Positions 40,878 through 49,204 of a stretch of 64,000 nt of DNA are shown here, in pieces. Position 1 is the stretch's first letter; each line of letters opens with the position of its first letter. The DNA is from Negativibacillus massiliensis (GTDB lineage Bacteria; Bacillota; Clostridia; Oscillospirales; Ruminococcaceae). Below the pieces are notes generated by a model that saw nothing but the letters and a program-made list of their open reading frames with translations, did no database searches and was not told the origin of the DNA. The stretch spans positions 1,302,001-1,366,000 of the forward strand of contig NZ_FTRU01000008.1 of the NCBI RefSeq assembly GCF_900148495.1, in the 5' to 3' direction. The position numbers and the translations under genes are program-made.

Positions 40878-42119
40878 ATGAAACCTTCCCTGTTGATTTA
40901 TAATATCGGTATGCTCGCCACCGCCTGCGGCAATTCTGCCCATGGCGGCAAGGCACAGGGCGAAATCCAGATCATCGAAAACGCTTATGTTGCTGTAGAA
41001 GAGAACAAAATCGTTGCTGTCGGAGAGGGTGAAGTTCCTGCTGATCTGCGCTGTGACGGCTGCAAAACTATCGATGCGAACAATAAACTGGTCACAGCAG
41101 GCCTTGTAGACGCGCACACTCACCTTGTCTTTGGCGGTTGGCGTGAACACGAGCTTGCATTAAAGCTGCATGGCGTGCCTTATCTGGACATTCTGGCGCA
41201 GGGCGGCGGCATTCTTTCCACCGTTTGCAGCACCAGAAAAGCAACCGAGGATGAACTGTTTGACAAAACAGCTAAAGCCCTTGACACCATGCTTTCTTTG
41301 GGAACCACAACCTGTGAAGCAAAGAGCGGTTATGGTCTGGACTTTGAAAATGAATTAAAACAGCTAAACGTTGTAAAACGCTTGCAGGAAAGCCAGCCAG
41401 TCGAACTTGTTTCCACCTTTATGGCAGCTCATGCACTTCCAGAAGAGTATAAGGATGACCGTGAGGGTTATCTCTCCCTCATCATCGACAAGATGCTTCC
41501 TTATGTCGCAGAGCATAAACTGGCTGATTTCTGCGATGTGTTCTGTGAAACCGGTGTATTCACCGCCGAAGAATCCCGCCGCATCCTCACTGCTGCTCAA
41601 AAACATGGACTGGGAGCTAAAATCCATGCGGACGAAATCGACCCAATCGGCGGCTCAGTTCTTGCCGGAGAGATCGGTGCAGTTTCTGCCGAACACCTGA
41701 TTGTATGCCCGGATGAGGGAATCGCATCGATGGCAAAGGGCGGCACAATTGCCTGTCTGCTGCCGGCAACCTCCTTCTATCTGGGTGCAACCTTTGCTCC
41801 TGCCAGAAAGATGGTAGAAGCAGGTGTTCCAGTCGCAGTTGCAAGCGACTTTAACCCGGGCTCGACCCCGAACCTTTCCTTACAGCTTGCAATGAACATT
41901 GCCTGCTATCGTTACCGACTGACCCCAGAAGAAGTTCTGACTGCTGCCACCTTAAACGCTGCTGCAGCTATCGGCAAAGCTGACCAGATCGGCACTGTCG
42001 AGGTCGGAAAGCAGGCTGATCTGCTGATCTGGGATGCAGACAATTTGAACTTTATCTTCTACCGTTACGGAAACAATCTGGTTCAGACTGTAATTAAAAA
42101 TGGTAAGGTTGTAAAATAA
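40878..42119 (+). CDS. hutI: Imidazolonepropionase
   Basis: A 413-residue metal-dependent amidohydrolase opening imidazolone propionate to formiminoglutamate. Metal and substrate blocks: 'GLVDAHTHLVFGGWREHE' (HxH), 'STFMAAHALPEEYK', 'IHADEID' and 'ASDFNPGSTPNLSLQLAMNIACYRYRLTPEE'. AAAAGGAGGATCTACC precedes the ATG, 22 bp after ftcD, so the two are one transcript. The order ftcD before hutI differs from the reaction order but is common in Clostridia. Confidence 0.95.
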   Translation: MKPSLLIYNIGMLATACGNSAHGGKAQGEIQIIENAYVAVEENKIVAVGEGEVPADLRCDGCKTIDANNKLVTAGLVDAHTHLVFGGWREHELALKLHGVPYLDILAQGGGILSTVCSTRKATEDELFDKTAKALDTMLSLGTTTCEAKSGYGLDFENELKQLNVVKRLQESQPVELVSTFMAAHALPEEYKDDREGYLSLIIDKMLPYVAEHKLADFCDVFCETGVFTAEESRRILTAAQKHGLGAKIHADEIDPIGGSVLAGEIGAVSAEHLIVCPDEGIASMAKGGTIACLLPATSFYLGATFAPARKMVEAGVPVAVASDFNPGSTPNLSLQLAMNIACYRYRLTPEEVLTAATLNAAAAIGKADQIGTVEVGKQADLLIWDADNLNFIFYRYGNNLVQTVIKNGKVVK

Positions 42120-42145
42120 AAGTTTTACTCAATTTTTTTCAAAAA

Positions 42146-42600
42146 GCAGGCTGAGCCTGCACCCTGTTCGCCTACGGCGCAAAGACGGGTAGTGAGAGGA
42201 CAAAAACAGAAGTTTTCGTCCACCTTTTTCAAAAGGTGGCGGATTCTAAAGGCAGAGCCTTTAGTCGCTCACCGCAGTGAGCGAAACACTCCAAAATAAA
42301 ATAATAAAAATATCAAAAACGATAGAGGCTGGATTCTATTTTGGTGCTGCGGTACGGCAGTACCCTGCCTGTGTAAATACAGGCAGCTGTCTGTTCTGGC
42401 TTTCGCGACACATCGCTGTACGCTAGGCACACTTGCCGTGTGCCACGCACTGACGTGCGGCAGCCCCAAACAGGGACTGTGCCCCTATCGATTTTTATAT
42501 TTTTTGTGAAGTGTCACAGGGGCGTTGCCCCCGCACCCCCATGAGCTTTTTGAAGAAAAGCAAGTTAGAAAACAAGTTTTCAACTACCAAAAACTTTTTT
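42146..42600 (+). repeat. Modular intergenic repeat, copy 3 (hutI-fchA)
   Basis: Module A lies at about 42212-42290 (CCACCTTTTTCAAAAGGTGG, CTAAAGGCAGAGCCTTTAG, TCGCTCACCGCAGTGAGCGA). A unique insert follows, with GTACGGCAGTAC and CCTGCCTGTgtaaatACAGGCAG hairpins. Module B runs from TGACGTGCGGCAGCCCC (42451) to a degraded GAGCTTTTTGAAGAAAAGC (about 42543). The last hairpin is broken in this copy. Confidence 0.75.
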
Positions 42601-42634
42601 ATGACCTCCTATCTTTTGAAAGGATGATTTTCCG

Positions 42635-43261
42635 ATGAAACTGACCGAAATGAAAGTTAATGAATTTATCTCTGTCCTTGCTTCGGATGCACCTGCTCCG
42701 GGCGGCGGCTCTGCTTCTGCTCTGGCTGGCGCAATGGGCGTTGGTCTTTCCAAAATGGTTGCTGCTCTCACTCTGGGCAAACCAAAATACGCTGAATATG
42801 AAGAAAAGGTTCAGCAGATCTTCGATCGCGCTGATAAACTCACCAAAGAGCTGGTAAACGGCATCGACCGCGATACCGAAGCTTTTGATGGTGTATCTGC
42901 TGTTTTTGCAATGCCAAAATCCACTGACGAGGAAAAAGCTGCCCGCAAGGAAGCAATGCAGAAAGCACTCAAGGAAGCTACTCTGGTTCCATACTCCATT
43001 ATGGAGCTGTGTCTGGAATCGCTCACTGTAGTTGAAATGGGCTTAGGCTGCACTAACACCAACGCTGCAAGCGATCTGGGTGTTGCATCCCTCAACCTCA
43101 AATCCGCTGTACAGGGCGCATGGCTCAATGTTCTGATCAATCTCGGCGGCATCCGCGACGAGGCATTCGTAAATGAATACCGCACCAAAGGCGAGGAAAT
43201 CCTCCAGAAGGCTCTTCCTCTGGCAGACAAAATCTACAACGAGATTCTGCAGAGCCTCTAA
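42635..43261 (+). CDS. fchA: Formiminotetrahydrofolate cyclodeaminase (FchA type)
   Basis: A 208-residue helical FTCD_C domain that converts formimino-THF to methenyl-THF and ammonia. Family blocks: 'FISVLASDAPAPGGGSASALAGAMGVGLSKMVAALTLGK', then 'IDRDTEAFDGVSAVFAMPK' and 'TNTNAASDLGVASLNLKSAVQGAWLNVLINLG'. AAAGGATGATTTTCCG precedes the ATG. It completes the histidine route by returning the one-carbon unit to folate. Confidence 0.93.
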   Translation: MKLTEMKVNEFISVLASDAPAPGGGSASALAGAMGVGLSKMVAALTLGKPKYAEYEEKVQQIFDRADKLTKELVNGIDRDTEAFDGVSAVFAMPKSTDEEKAARKEAMQKALKEATLVPYSIMELCLESLTVVEMGLGCTNTNAASDLGVASLNLKSAVQGAWLNVLINLGGIRDEAFVNEYRTKGEEILQKALPLADKIYNEILQSL

Positions 43262-43279
43262 GTTAATCCACATAAAACC

Positions 43280-43317
43280 AAACAGAGCTTTTCTTTCGGG
43301 AAAGGCTCTGTTTTTTT
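43280..43317 (+). terminator. Terminator of the hut cluster
   Basis: AAACAGAGC..TTTC/GGAAA..GCTCTGTTT followed by TTTTTTT, 19 bp after fchA. Confidence 0.85.
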
Positions 43318-43737
43318 ATGCTCATATCACTTCGACCGAATGCTTCATTTCCCGCCAGAATTTTGGAGAATTCTAAATTTCTTTTCTTCTGCACGCGGGA
43401 AATTGCCAATCCTGCCATATCCTGCCCTTTGCTGTCTGCAATATTTCCCGAGAACAAACGACAAATACCAATCTTCTTATTTTGTAAAGCATGTATCTAT
43501 GATTTATCACATTGTTTCACCCTGCAACAACTACTATAACTCCTGTTTTATTATTATTTTCTGTTGTTTTATTTCCTTTTCTTTTATTTTCTTTACTTTA
43601 CTTTTCTTTGTGGTATTATTTTAAAAGATATGCCGGTTTCTTATTCTTTAATTCCCATTTCTTTTTTGAAAACTGCCATTTTTCTTTTCTTGCAAATCAG
43701 GCAGGGATATGATATATTTCCATTATCAGGTATCAAT
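43318..43737. other. AT-rich intergenic region with one interrupted inverted repeat
   Basis: TTTCCCGC-CAGAA (43348-43360) faces TTCTG-cac-GCGGGAAA (43387-43402), enclosing AGAATTCT. It has no T tail and no gene. The rest is T-rich and featureless. Confidence 0.45.
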
Positions 43738-43750
43738 GAGGTGATTGATT

Positions 43751-44059
43751 TTGAACTCATCAACCATTGCTGCGTTGCTCATTTTTTTCATGATCATTCT
43801 GCCTCTGCTTCATCGGAGAAAGATGCTCATGTTTCAGCAGCAGATTCGATTCACTGGGTCAAAGGAGCGATTACAAATGATGGAACTTGCCAAACGTTTT
43901 CTTGGAAAAAACTGCATTATCTATTACTTTGATTCTCAGGCACGCGGCGTGATCACCCAAGTGGATGACGATGCGATCCTGCTCCAGACAAAACGCGGCG
44001 AAGAATTGTTAAACTTAAATTTCATTACCCGAATTATGGAATATCCGTCTAAAAAATAA
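43751..44059 (+). CDS. Small membrane-anchored protein, function unknown
   Basis: A 102-residue protein. One N-terminal membrane segment ('STIAALLIFFMIILPLLHR', residues 4-22) is followed by a basic stretch and a beta-rich C-terminal domain ('LAKRFLGKNCIIYYFDSQARGVITQVDDDAILLQTKRGEELLNLNFITRIMEYP'), which resembles a small SH3/Sm-like barrel. The probable start is TTG 43751, 7 bp after GAGGTG; a TTG at 43745 is too close to the site. Family name not recognised. Convergent with ftsH. Confidence 0.68.
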   Translation: MNSSTIAALLIFFMIILPLLHRRKMLMFQQQIRFTGSKERLQMMELAKRFLGKNCIIYYFDSQARGVITQVDDDAILLQTKRGEELLNLNFITRIMEYPSKK

Positions 44060-44063
44060 TATA

Positions 44064-44103
44064 AAAAAGGCTGTCAGTTTCATACTGACAGCCTTTTGTT
44101 TTG
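44064..44103. terminator. Bidirectional terminator between small membrane protein gene and ftsH
   Basis: AAAAGGCTGTCAGT-ttcat-ACTGACAGCCTTTT with A- and T-rich flanks. Confidence 0.88.
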
Positions 44104-44109
44104 ACTATT

Positions 44110-45957
44110 TTACTCTTGTTCTTCCTGAGATTTTACCGGAGCATTTAAAATTTCCATAAACTCTTCGCCGGTAATGGTTTCCTTTTCCAGCAGATAAGAA
44201 GCTAGCTCATGAAGTTTTGGCATGTTTTGCAGCAAGATTTCTTTTGCATGATCATGACACTGTGCAATCAGGGTGCAAACCTCCTGATCGATTTTTGCAG
44301 CGGTCTCTTCTGAGCAGGCAAGCGATGCATCCCCACCCAGATACTGATTGTTCACTGTTTCCAATGCCATCATACCGAAATTATCACTCATACCAAGACG
44401 GGTAACCATCGCGCGGGCAAGCTTGGTTGCCTGTTCGATATCGTTGGATGCACCCGAGGTGATGGAACCGAAGATAACCTCTTCTGCCACCCTTCCGCCG
44501 GTATAGGTTGTGATTTTATCAATCGCTTCCTCCTTGCTCATCAGCAAGGTATCCTCTTCCTCTACCTGCATGGTGTAGCCCAGTGCACCGGAAGTTCTTG
44601 GTACAATGGTGATTTTGTGCACCGGAGCAGAATGTTTCTGCATTGCAGCCACCAGCGCATGTCCGATTTCATGGTATGCCACAATCTTTTTATCCTTCTC
44701 TGATACCACAGCACTTTTTCTCTGGTAACCTGCGATAACTGTTTCCACTGCTTCTTCCAGGTCACCCTGTTCAACCTGTGTACGGTTATTTCGTACCGCA
44801 CGCAGTGCAGCTTCGTTGACGATATTAGCAAGTTCTGCACCGGAAGCACCTGCAGTTGCTCTTGCGATAACAGAATAGTCAATATTTGGAGCCATCTGTT
44901 TATCTTTTGCATGAACCCTCAAAATGGCCTCTCTGCCTGCAAGGTCAGGTAATTCAACCGGGATTCTTCGGTCAAATCTTCCTGGACGGAGCAACGCCTT
45001 ATCCAGAGTTTCCGGACGGTTGGTAGCTGCCAGAATCACAACACCTTTTTTACCATCAAAGCCGTCCATCTCGGTCAGCAGCTGGTTCAAGGTCTGTTCG
45101 CGTTCATCGTTTCCGCCCATTACACCACTGTCACGTTTTTTACCGATTGTATCGATCTCATCGATAAACACGATACATGGTGCCTTTTCCTGTGCCTGGC
45201 GGAACAGATCTCTGACCCTTGCCGCACCGGCACCAACAAACATCTCTACAAATTCCGAACCAGAAATAGAAAAGAATGGTACGCTCGCTTCACCGGCAAC
45301 TGCTTTTGCAAGCAAGGTTTTACCGGTTCCTGGAGGGCCTACCAGCAGTGCACCTTTTGGCATCTGTGCGCCAATTGCCTCATATTTCTTCGGATTGTGC
45401 AGAAAGTCAACAATTTCTCCCAGTGCTTCTTTCGCTTCATCCTCACCGGCAACGTCGGCAAAGGTTTTGCCAGTTTGTGCTTCCACATAGACCTTTGCAT
45501 TGCTCTTGCCAAAGGTCATGGCATTTCCTCCGCCCATTTTCTTTTGCAAGGTTCTGGAAAGCAGCTGCCCTACTCCAACAAACAGCAGAATCGGGAAGCC
45601 GACACTGATCAGCAGATACAGCAGCGGCGACATTGGCTCCTGGATTTCCTTGCCATAGATGACGTCCGCAGCTTCCAGTTTGTCCACCAGATTCGGGTCA
45701 CCCATGTTTCCGGTAACATAGATATTCCAGTCTTCCTGGTCTTTCAGAATGTACTCAATTTTCTGATCCTGAACCTCTACCTGCTGAATTTGACCTTCAT
45801 TGAGCTGATTCATGAAGGTACTGTAATCGACCTCACGCTCGGTGCGGCGAAACAGACTTGGGAACAAGAAAGTATTGAGCAGCATAAAAACCAGCAGCGC
45901 AATGACGTAATAATAAATCATCGGCTTTTTTGTTTTTGGATTTTTTATATCGTTCAT
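44110..45957 (-). CDS. ftsH: ATP-dependent zinc metalloprotease FtsH
   Basis: A 615-residue membrane-bound AAA+ protease that degrades misfolded membrane proteins and some regulators. Two membrane segments (about residues 13-31 and 108-128) flank an extracytoplasmic loop. Walker A 'GPPGTGKTLLAKA' lies near residue 207, Walker B 'CIVFIDEIDTIGKKRDSG', the second region of homology 'NRPETLDKALLRPGRFDR', and the zinc site 'HEIGHAL' near residue 435. GGAGTGGGATGACAT precedes the ATG. Monocistronic, with a shared terminator. Confidence 0.96.
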   Translation of the reverse strand: MNDIKNPKTKKPMIYYYVIALLVFMLLNTFLFPSLFRRTEREVDYSTFMNQLNEGQIQQVEVQDQKIEYILKDQEDWNIYVTGNMGDPNLVDKLEAADVIYGKEIQEPMSPLLYLLISVGFPILLFVGVGQLLSRTLQKKMGGGNAMTFGKSNAKVYVEAQTGKTFADVAGEDEAKEALGEIVDFLHNPKKYEAIGAQMPKGALLVGPPGTGKTLLAKAVAGEASVPFFSISGSEFVEMFVGAGAARVRDLFRQAQEKAPCIVFIDEIDTIGKKRDSGVMGGNDEREQTLNQLLTEMDGFDGKKGVVILAATNRPETLDKALLRPGRFDRRIPVELPDLAGREAILRVHAKDKQMAPNIDYSVIARATAGASGAELANIVNEAALRAVRNNRTQVEQGDLEEAVETVIAGYQRKSAVVSEKDKKIVAYHEIGHALVAAMQKHSAPVHKITIVPRTSGALGYTMQVEEEDTLLMSKEEAIDKITTYTGGRVAEEVIFGSITSGASNDIEQATKLARAMVTRLGMSDNFGMMALETVNNQYLGGDASLACSEETAAKIDQEVCTLIAQCHDHAKEILLQNMPKLHELASYLLEKETITGEEFMEILNAPVKSQEEQE

Positions 45958-46111
45958 ATGTCATCCCACTCCTTTTCTCCAAAACATTTTTTATGTATAA
46001 ATGTATCATAGTGCAAAATTTCACTAAAATCAATCATTCTACCCTTTTCTTTACAAAAAGTTCGTTTCATACATAATTTATATTATTACTGACATTTATA
46101 AAATCATACAC

Positions 46112-46145
46112 AAAAAGCCCGGAAAACAAGTTTCCGAGCTTTTTG
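46112..46145 (-). terminator. Terminator of the cysteine-rich mini-protein gene
   Basis: AAAAGC-c-CGGAAA / TTTCCG-a-GCTTTT stem with one mismatch and T runs on both strands. Confidence 0.75.
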
Positions 46146-46183
46146 CTTCTGGGAATCCTTCCCAACCCTATCTGGCGATGCGA

Positions 46184-46375
46184 TTAGTCGCAGCAGCAGT
46201 TGCAGTTACAGCTGCAGCCACAGTTGTTGTTGCAACCGCAGCTATTGCCGCCGCAGCTGTTGTTGGAAGAGCTGCCATTGCAGCCACATCCACAGCCATT
46301 GCAGTTAAAGCTGCAGCCGCCACAGCAGAAGATCAGGATGAGAATCAGAATCCACCAGTTATTGTTACCGTACAT
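46184..46375 (-). CDS. Cysteine-rich mini-protein (chorion high-cysteine-like)
   Basis: A 63-residue protein: 'MYGNNNWWILILILIFCCGG' is a hydrophobic N-terminus, followed by Cys/Gly/Asn/Ser repeats ('CNGCGCGCNGSSSNNSCGG', 'CGCNNNCGCSCNCNCCCD'), with about 19 cysteines. AGGAGGTACTTATTT precedes the ATG, so it is a real gene despite the low complexity. Similar 'high-cysteine chorion-class' mini-proteins occur in spore-forming Clostridia, often with unknown role; metal binding or a spore/envelope structural role is possible. It is divergent from clpC. Confidence 0.75.
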   Translation of the reverse strand: MYGNNNWWILILILIFCCGGCSFNCNGCGCGCNGSSSNNSCGGNSCGCNNNCGCSCNCNCCCD

Positions 46376-46665
46376 AAATAAGTACCTCCTAATGATTGAT
46401 TTCAGACTATACTATGAAGAACGGTGAAAAACGGTTACTGACTTTTTTGGAAGATGCAAAACATTTTTTAACCTGTTTTCGGAATAAATCGCCGGTCAAA
46501 TCCAATATTCTGCTATGTCAGGACAGCGCTCGTGATGTATTTTTCCTGTCATCCTTCTCAAAAGCGTTTTGCAAACGTTTTTTCCGCTGTTCATTAACAG
46601 TATAAGCATCCGCCACAAAAAGTGTGATTCTATTCTGAAACAAAATTTCAAAGGATGGTGACCTT
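46376..46665. other. Divergent promoter region, cysteine-rich gene / clpC
   Basis: About 290 bp. It contains the near-palindrome CGTTT-TGC-AAACG (near 46564-46576). I see no canonical CtsR heptad repeats (GGTCAAA-type) and no CIRCE element. Confidence 0.4.
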
Positions 46666-49164
46666 ATGTTTCGATTCCGCGGATTTACCCCCCGCGCCAA
46701 TGATGCAGTCAACCTTGCGCTCTCGCAGGCGTGTCTGCTGGGACATACCTATATCGGAAGTGAACATCTTCTCCTCGGTCTGCTGCTGGAAGACAGCGGC
46801 GCCGCCTATCATTGTCTGACACAAAATGGAGTGGAGCCAGAAGCGGTGCTTGACCTGCTGATCAAAACGGTGGGGCGGGGCATCCAGTCCAAGCTCTCTC
46901 CTTCCGATATGACCCCGAGATGCCGCCGTATTCTGGAACAGAGCATTCTGGAAAGCCGAAAAAACAACTGCGAAACGGTCGGCAGTGAACATATCCTGAT
47001 GTCCCTGCTTCGGGAAAAGGATTGCTACGCCGTCCGTTTTCTTGCCCAGCTGGGTGCAGATCCTATCATTCTTTATCGCCAGCTTTGTCAGGCAATGGAT
47101 TTTTCTGGCGACCTCTCCAGCACCCTTCCCCTGGGACAGTCAGAAGGAAGCCAGAGCTTTTCCAGAAAAAAAGAATCTTATCACACCGTCCTGCTGGATA
47201 AATTCGGTCGCGACTTGACCGAAAAAGCCAAAAACAAACTGCTCGACCCTGTCATCGGGCGGGAAAACGAAATCGAACGGGTAGTTCGAATTCTGTCCCG
47301 CCGAAGCAAAAACAATCCCTGCCTAATTGGGGAGGCTGGTGTTGGAAAGACCGCTATTGCCGAAGGGCTTGCCCAGCGCATCGCACAGGGAAAGGTTCCG
47401 CAGGTCTTACAGAACAAGCGGCTGATTGCGCTGGACCTTGTCTCGATGGTGGCAGGGACAAAATACCGCGGCGAATTTGAAGAACGGGTTAAAAATCTGA
47501 TGGATGAGGCTGCCAAGGCAAAGGATGTTATCCTGTTTATCGATGAAATCCACAACATCATCGGTGCAGGCGCCGCCGAAGGCTCGATTGATGCCGCCAA
47601 TATCTTAAAACCCCAGCTTTCCCGCGGAGAAATCCAGCTGATGGGCGCAACCACCATTGCAGAATACCGCCGCTATATCGAAAAGGATTCTGCACTGGAG
47701 CGCAGATTTCAAAGTGTTCTGGTCGAAGAACCCAGCGAAGAGCAGGCAATCCAGATTCTGCGCGGCATTCTTCCCCGCTATGAACAGCATCACGGCGTAC
47801 ACATCACAGAAGAAGCAATCGGAGCAGCTGTACGTCTTTCCCGCCGCTACTTAAGCGAACGCTTTCTTCCGGACAAAGCCATCGACCTGATGGATGAAGC
47901 CTCCGCCAAGGTCGCCCAGCAGGACTGCTGCAAGCCAAACAGCGACTACCGCCGGCTGGATGAAACCTATCTCGACTTAAAAGAAAAAAAGGAGGCGGCA
48001 ATCCTCCGTCAAGATTTTGAACAGGCTGCCATCCTGCGTGATCAGGAGTCTCAGGCTCTGGAAAAACTGACGCTATTTTCTGAGCAGCTCCAGCGCCGAC
48101 AAAGCTGCAAAAAGCGCCCTGTCACCGCTTCAGATATTGCCCAGATCGTTTCGGAAAGCACCGGCATCGAAGTCTCCTCCCTGATGTCTCGCCTGCTTCC
48201 CAAATCAGACCAGTCCCGTCGGCTGCTTTCTCTGGAAGAAAATCTTTCCAAACGGGTCATTGGACAGCCGGAAGCAGTCAGCGCGGTCTCCCGTGCAATC
48301 CGCCGTTCCCGCGTAGGGCTAAACGACCCGCACCGTCCTGCCGCGTCCTTCCTCTTTCTGGGTCCAACCGGCGTAGGAAAAACCGAGCTGTGCAAAGCCC
48401 TTGCCGAGGAACTGTTTGGCTCGGATGAATGTATGATCCGGCTGGATATGTCCGAGTATATGGAAAAGCACTCGGTGTCCCGCATGATCGGCTCGCCACC
48501 CGGATATATCGGCTTTGAGGAAGGCGGCCAGCTCACCGATCGTATCCGCCGCAAGCCATACTCGGTCGTGCTGCTGGATGAAGTGGAAAAGGCACATCCG
48601 GATGTACTCAATCTCCTGCTGCAAATTTTGGAAGAAGGCAGCCTCAAAGACTCGCAGGGACGGCGTGCAAGCTTTCAAAATGCTGTCATCATCATGACCT
48701 CAAACCTTGGTGCGCGTTACTTCTTCGAAAAAGGCCCATTAGGATTTGAGCTGCATCAATCGGAAGATCGTTCCCGACTTTCCTCCAAGACCTCATCTTA
48801 TGTTATGGAAGAACTGCGGCACCATTTCTCTCCTGAATTTTTAAACCGTATTGATGAGACCATCCTGTTCTATAAACTGGGAGAAAATGAGCTCGACCAG
48901 ATCTGCCAGAATCTTCTTAATCAGCTTTCTCAGCGCATCGGAGCGCTGGATGTTTCTCTTGAGTGTACTCCTGCTGCCAGAAAACAGCTGTGCGCCAAGG
49001 GATACAGCCCGCAGTACGGAGCAAGACCGCTGCGCCGCGCTGTCCAGAAGATGATTGAAGACCCTGCTGCCGAGATGATTTTAAGTGGAAAACTTCTGCC
49101 AGACAGCACCCTCGTCTGCGACTTTTCTCCGGACGAACAGGAAATCCATCTGGCATGCAAATAA
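46666..49164 (+). CDS. clpC: ATP-dependent Clp unfoldase ClpC
   Basis: An 832-residue Hsp100 unfoldase. The Clp_N double repeat occupies residues 3-140 ('FTPRANDAVNLALSQACLLGHTYIGSEHLLLGLL'). The first AAA+ has Walker A 'GEAGVGKTAI' and 'ILFIDEIHNIIGAG'. A UVR-like middle segment is present ('LKEKKEAAILRQDFEQAAILRDQE'), and the second AAA+ has Walker A 'GPTGVGKTEL' and the sensor block 'NRIDE'. It feeds ClpP. It stands alone here, without the ctsR-mcsA-mcsB genes that usually accompany clpC. AAAGGATGGTGACCTT precedes the ATG. Confidence 0.93.
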   Translation: MFRFRGFTPRANDAVNLALSQACLLGHTYIGSEHLLLGLLLEDSGAAYHCLTQNGVEPEAVLDLLIKTVGRGIQSKLSPSDMTPRCRRILEQSILESRKNNCETVGSEHILMSLLREKDCYAVRFLAQLGADPIILYRQLCQAMDFSGDLSSTLPLGQSEGSQSFSRKKESYHTVLLDKFGRDLTEKAKNKLLDPVIGRENEIERVVRILSRRSKNNPCLIGEAGVGKTAIAEGLAQRIAQGKVPQVLQNKRLIALDLVSMVAGTKYRGEFEERVKNLMDEAAKAKDVILFIDEIHNIIGAGAAEGSIDAANILKPQLSRGEIQLMGATTIAEYRRYIEKDSALERRFQSVLVEEPSEEQAIQILRGILPRYEQHHGVHITEEAIGAAVRLSRRYLSERFLPDKAIDLMDEASAKVAQQDCCKPNSDYRRLDETYLDLKEKKEAAILRQDFEQAAILRDQESQALEKLTLFSEQLQRRQSCKKRPVTASDIAQIVSESTGIEVSSLMSRLLPKSDQSRRLLSLEENLSKRVIGQPEAVSAVSRAIRRSRVGLNDPHRPAASFLFLGPTGVGKTELCKALAEELFGSDECMIRLDMSEYMEKHSVSRMIGSPPGYIGFEEGGQLTDRIRRKPYSVVLLDEVEKAHPDVLNLLLQILEEGSLKDSQGRRASFQNAVIIMTSNLGARYFFEKGPLGFELHQSEDRSRLSSKTSSYVMEELRHHFSPEFLNRIDETILFYKLGENELDQICQNLLNQLSQRIGALDVSLECTPAARKQLCAKGYSPQYGARPLRRAVQKMIEDPAAEMILSGKLLPDSTLVCDFSPDEQEIHLACK

Positions 49165-49169
49165 GGGTA

Positions 49170-49200
49170 GAAAAAAAGCCGGTTTTTCCCGGCTTTTTTG
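49170..49200. terminator. Bidirectional terminator between clpC and mscS
   Basis: AAAGCCGG-ttttt-CCGGCTTT with A7 and T6 flanks between convergent genes. Confidence 0.88.
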
Positions 49201-49204
49201 ATTC

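Noticed and set aside
36895-42600. CRISPR array or insertion sequence in the hut region
   Set aside because: The repeated units are long, modular and variable, with no regular 25-40 bp repeat-spacer pattern and no transposase or terminal repeats.
46178-46381. Alanine/valine-rich + strand frame
   Set aside because: Mirror of the cysteine-rich mini-protein; the minus strand has AGGAGG and the + strand has none.
46411-46605. Possible small protein starting MKNGEKRLLTF upstream of clpC
   Set aside because: No ribosome binding site and no recognisable family; it lies in a divergent promoter region.
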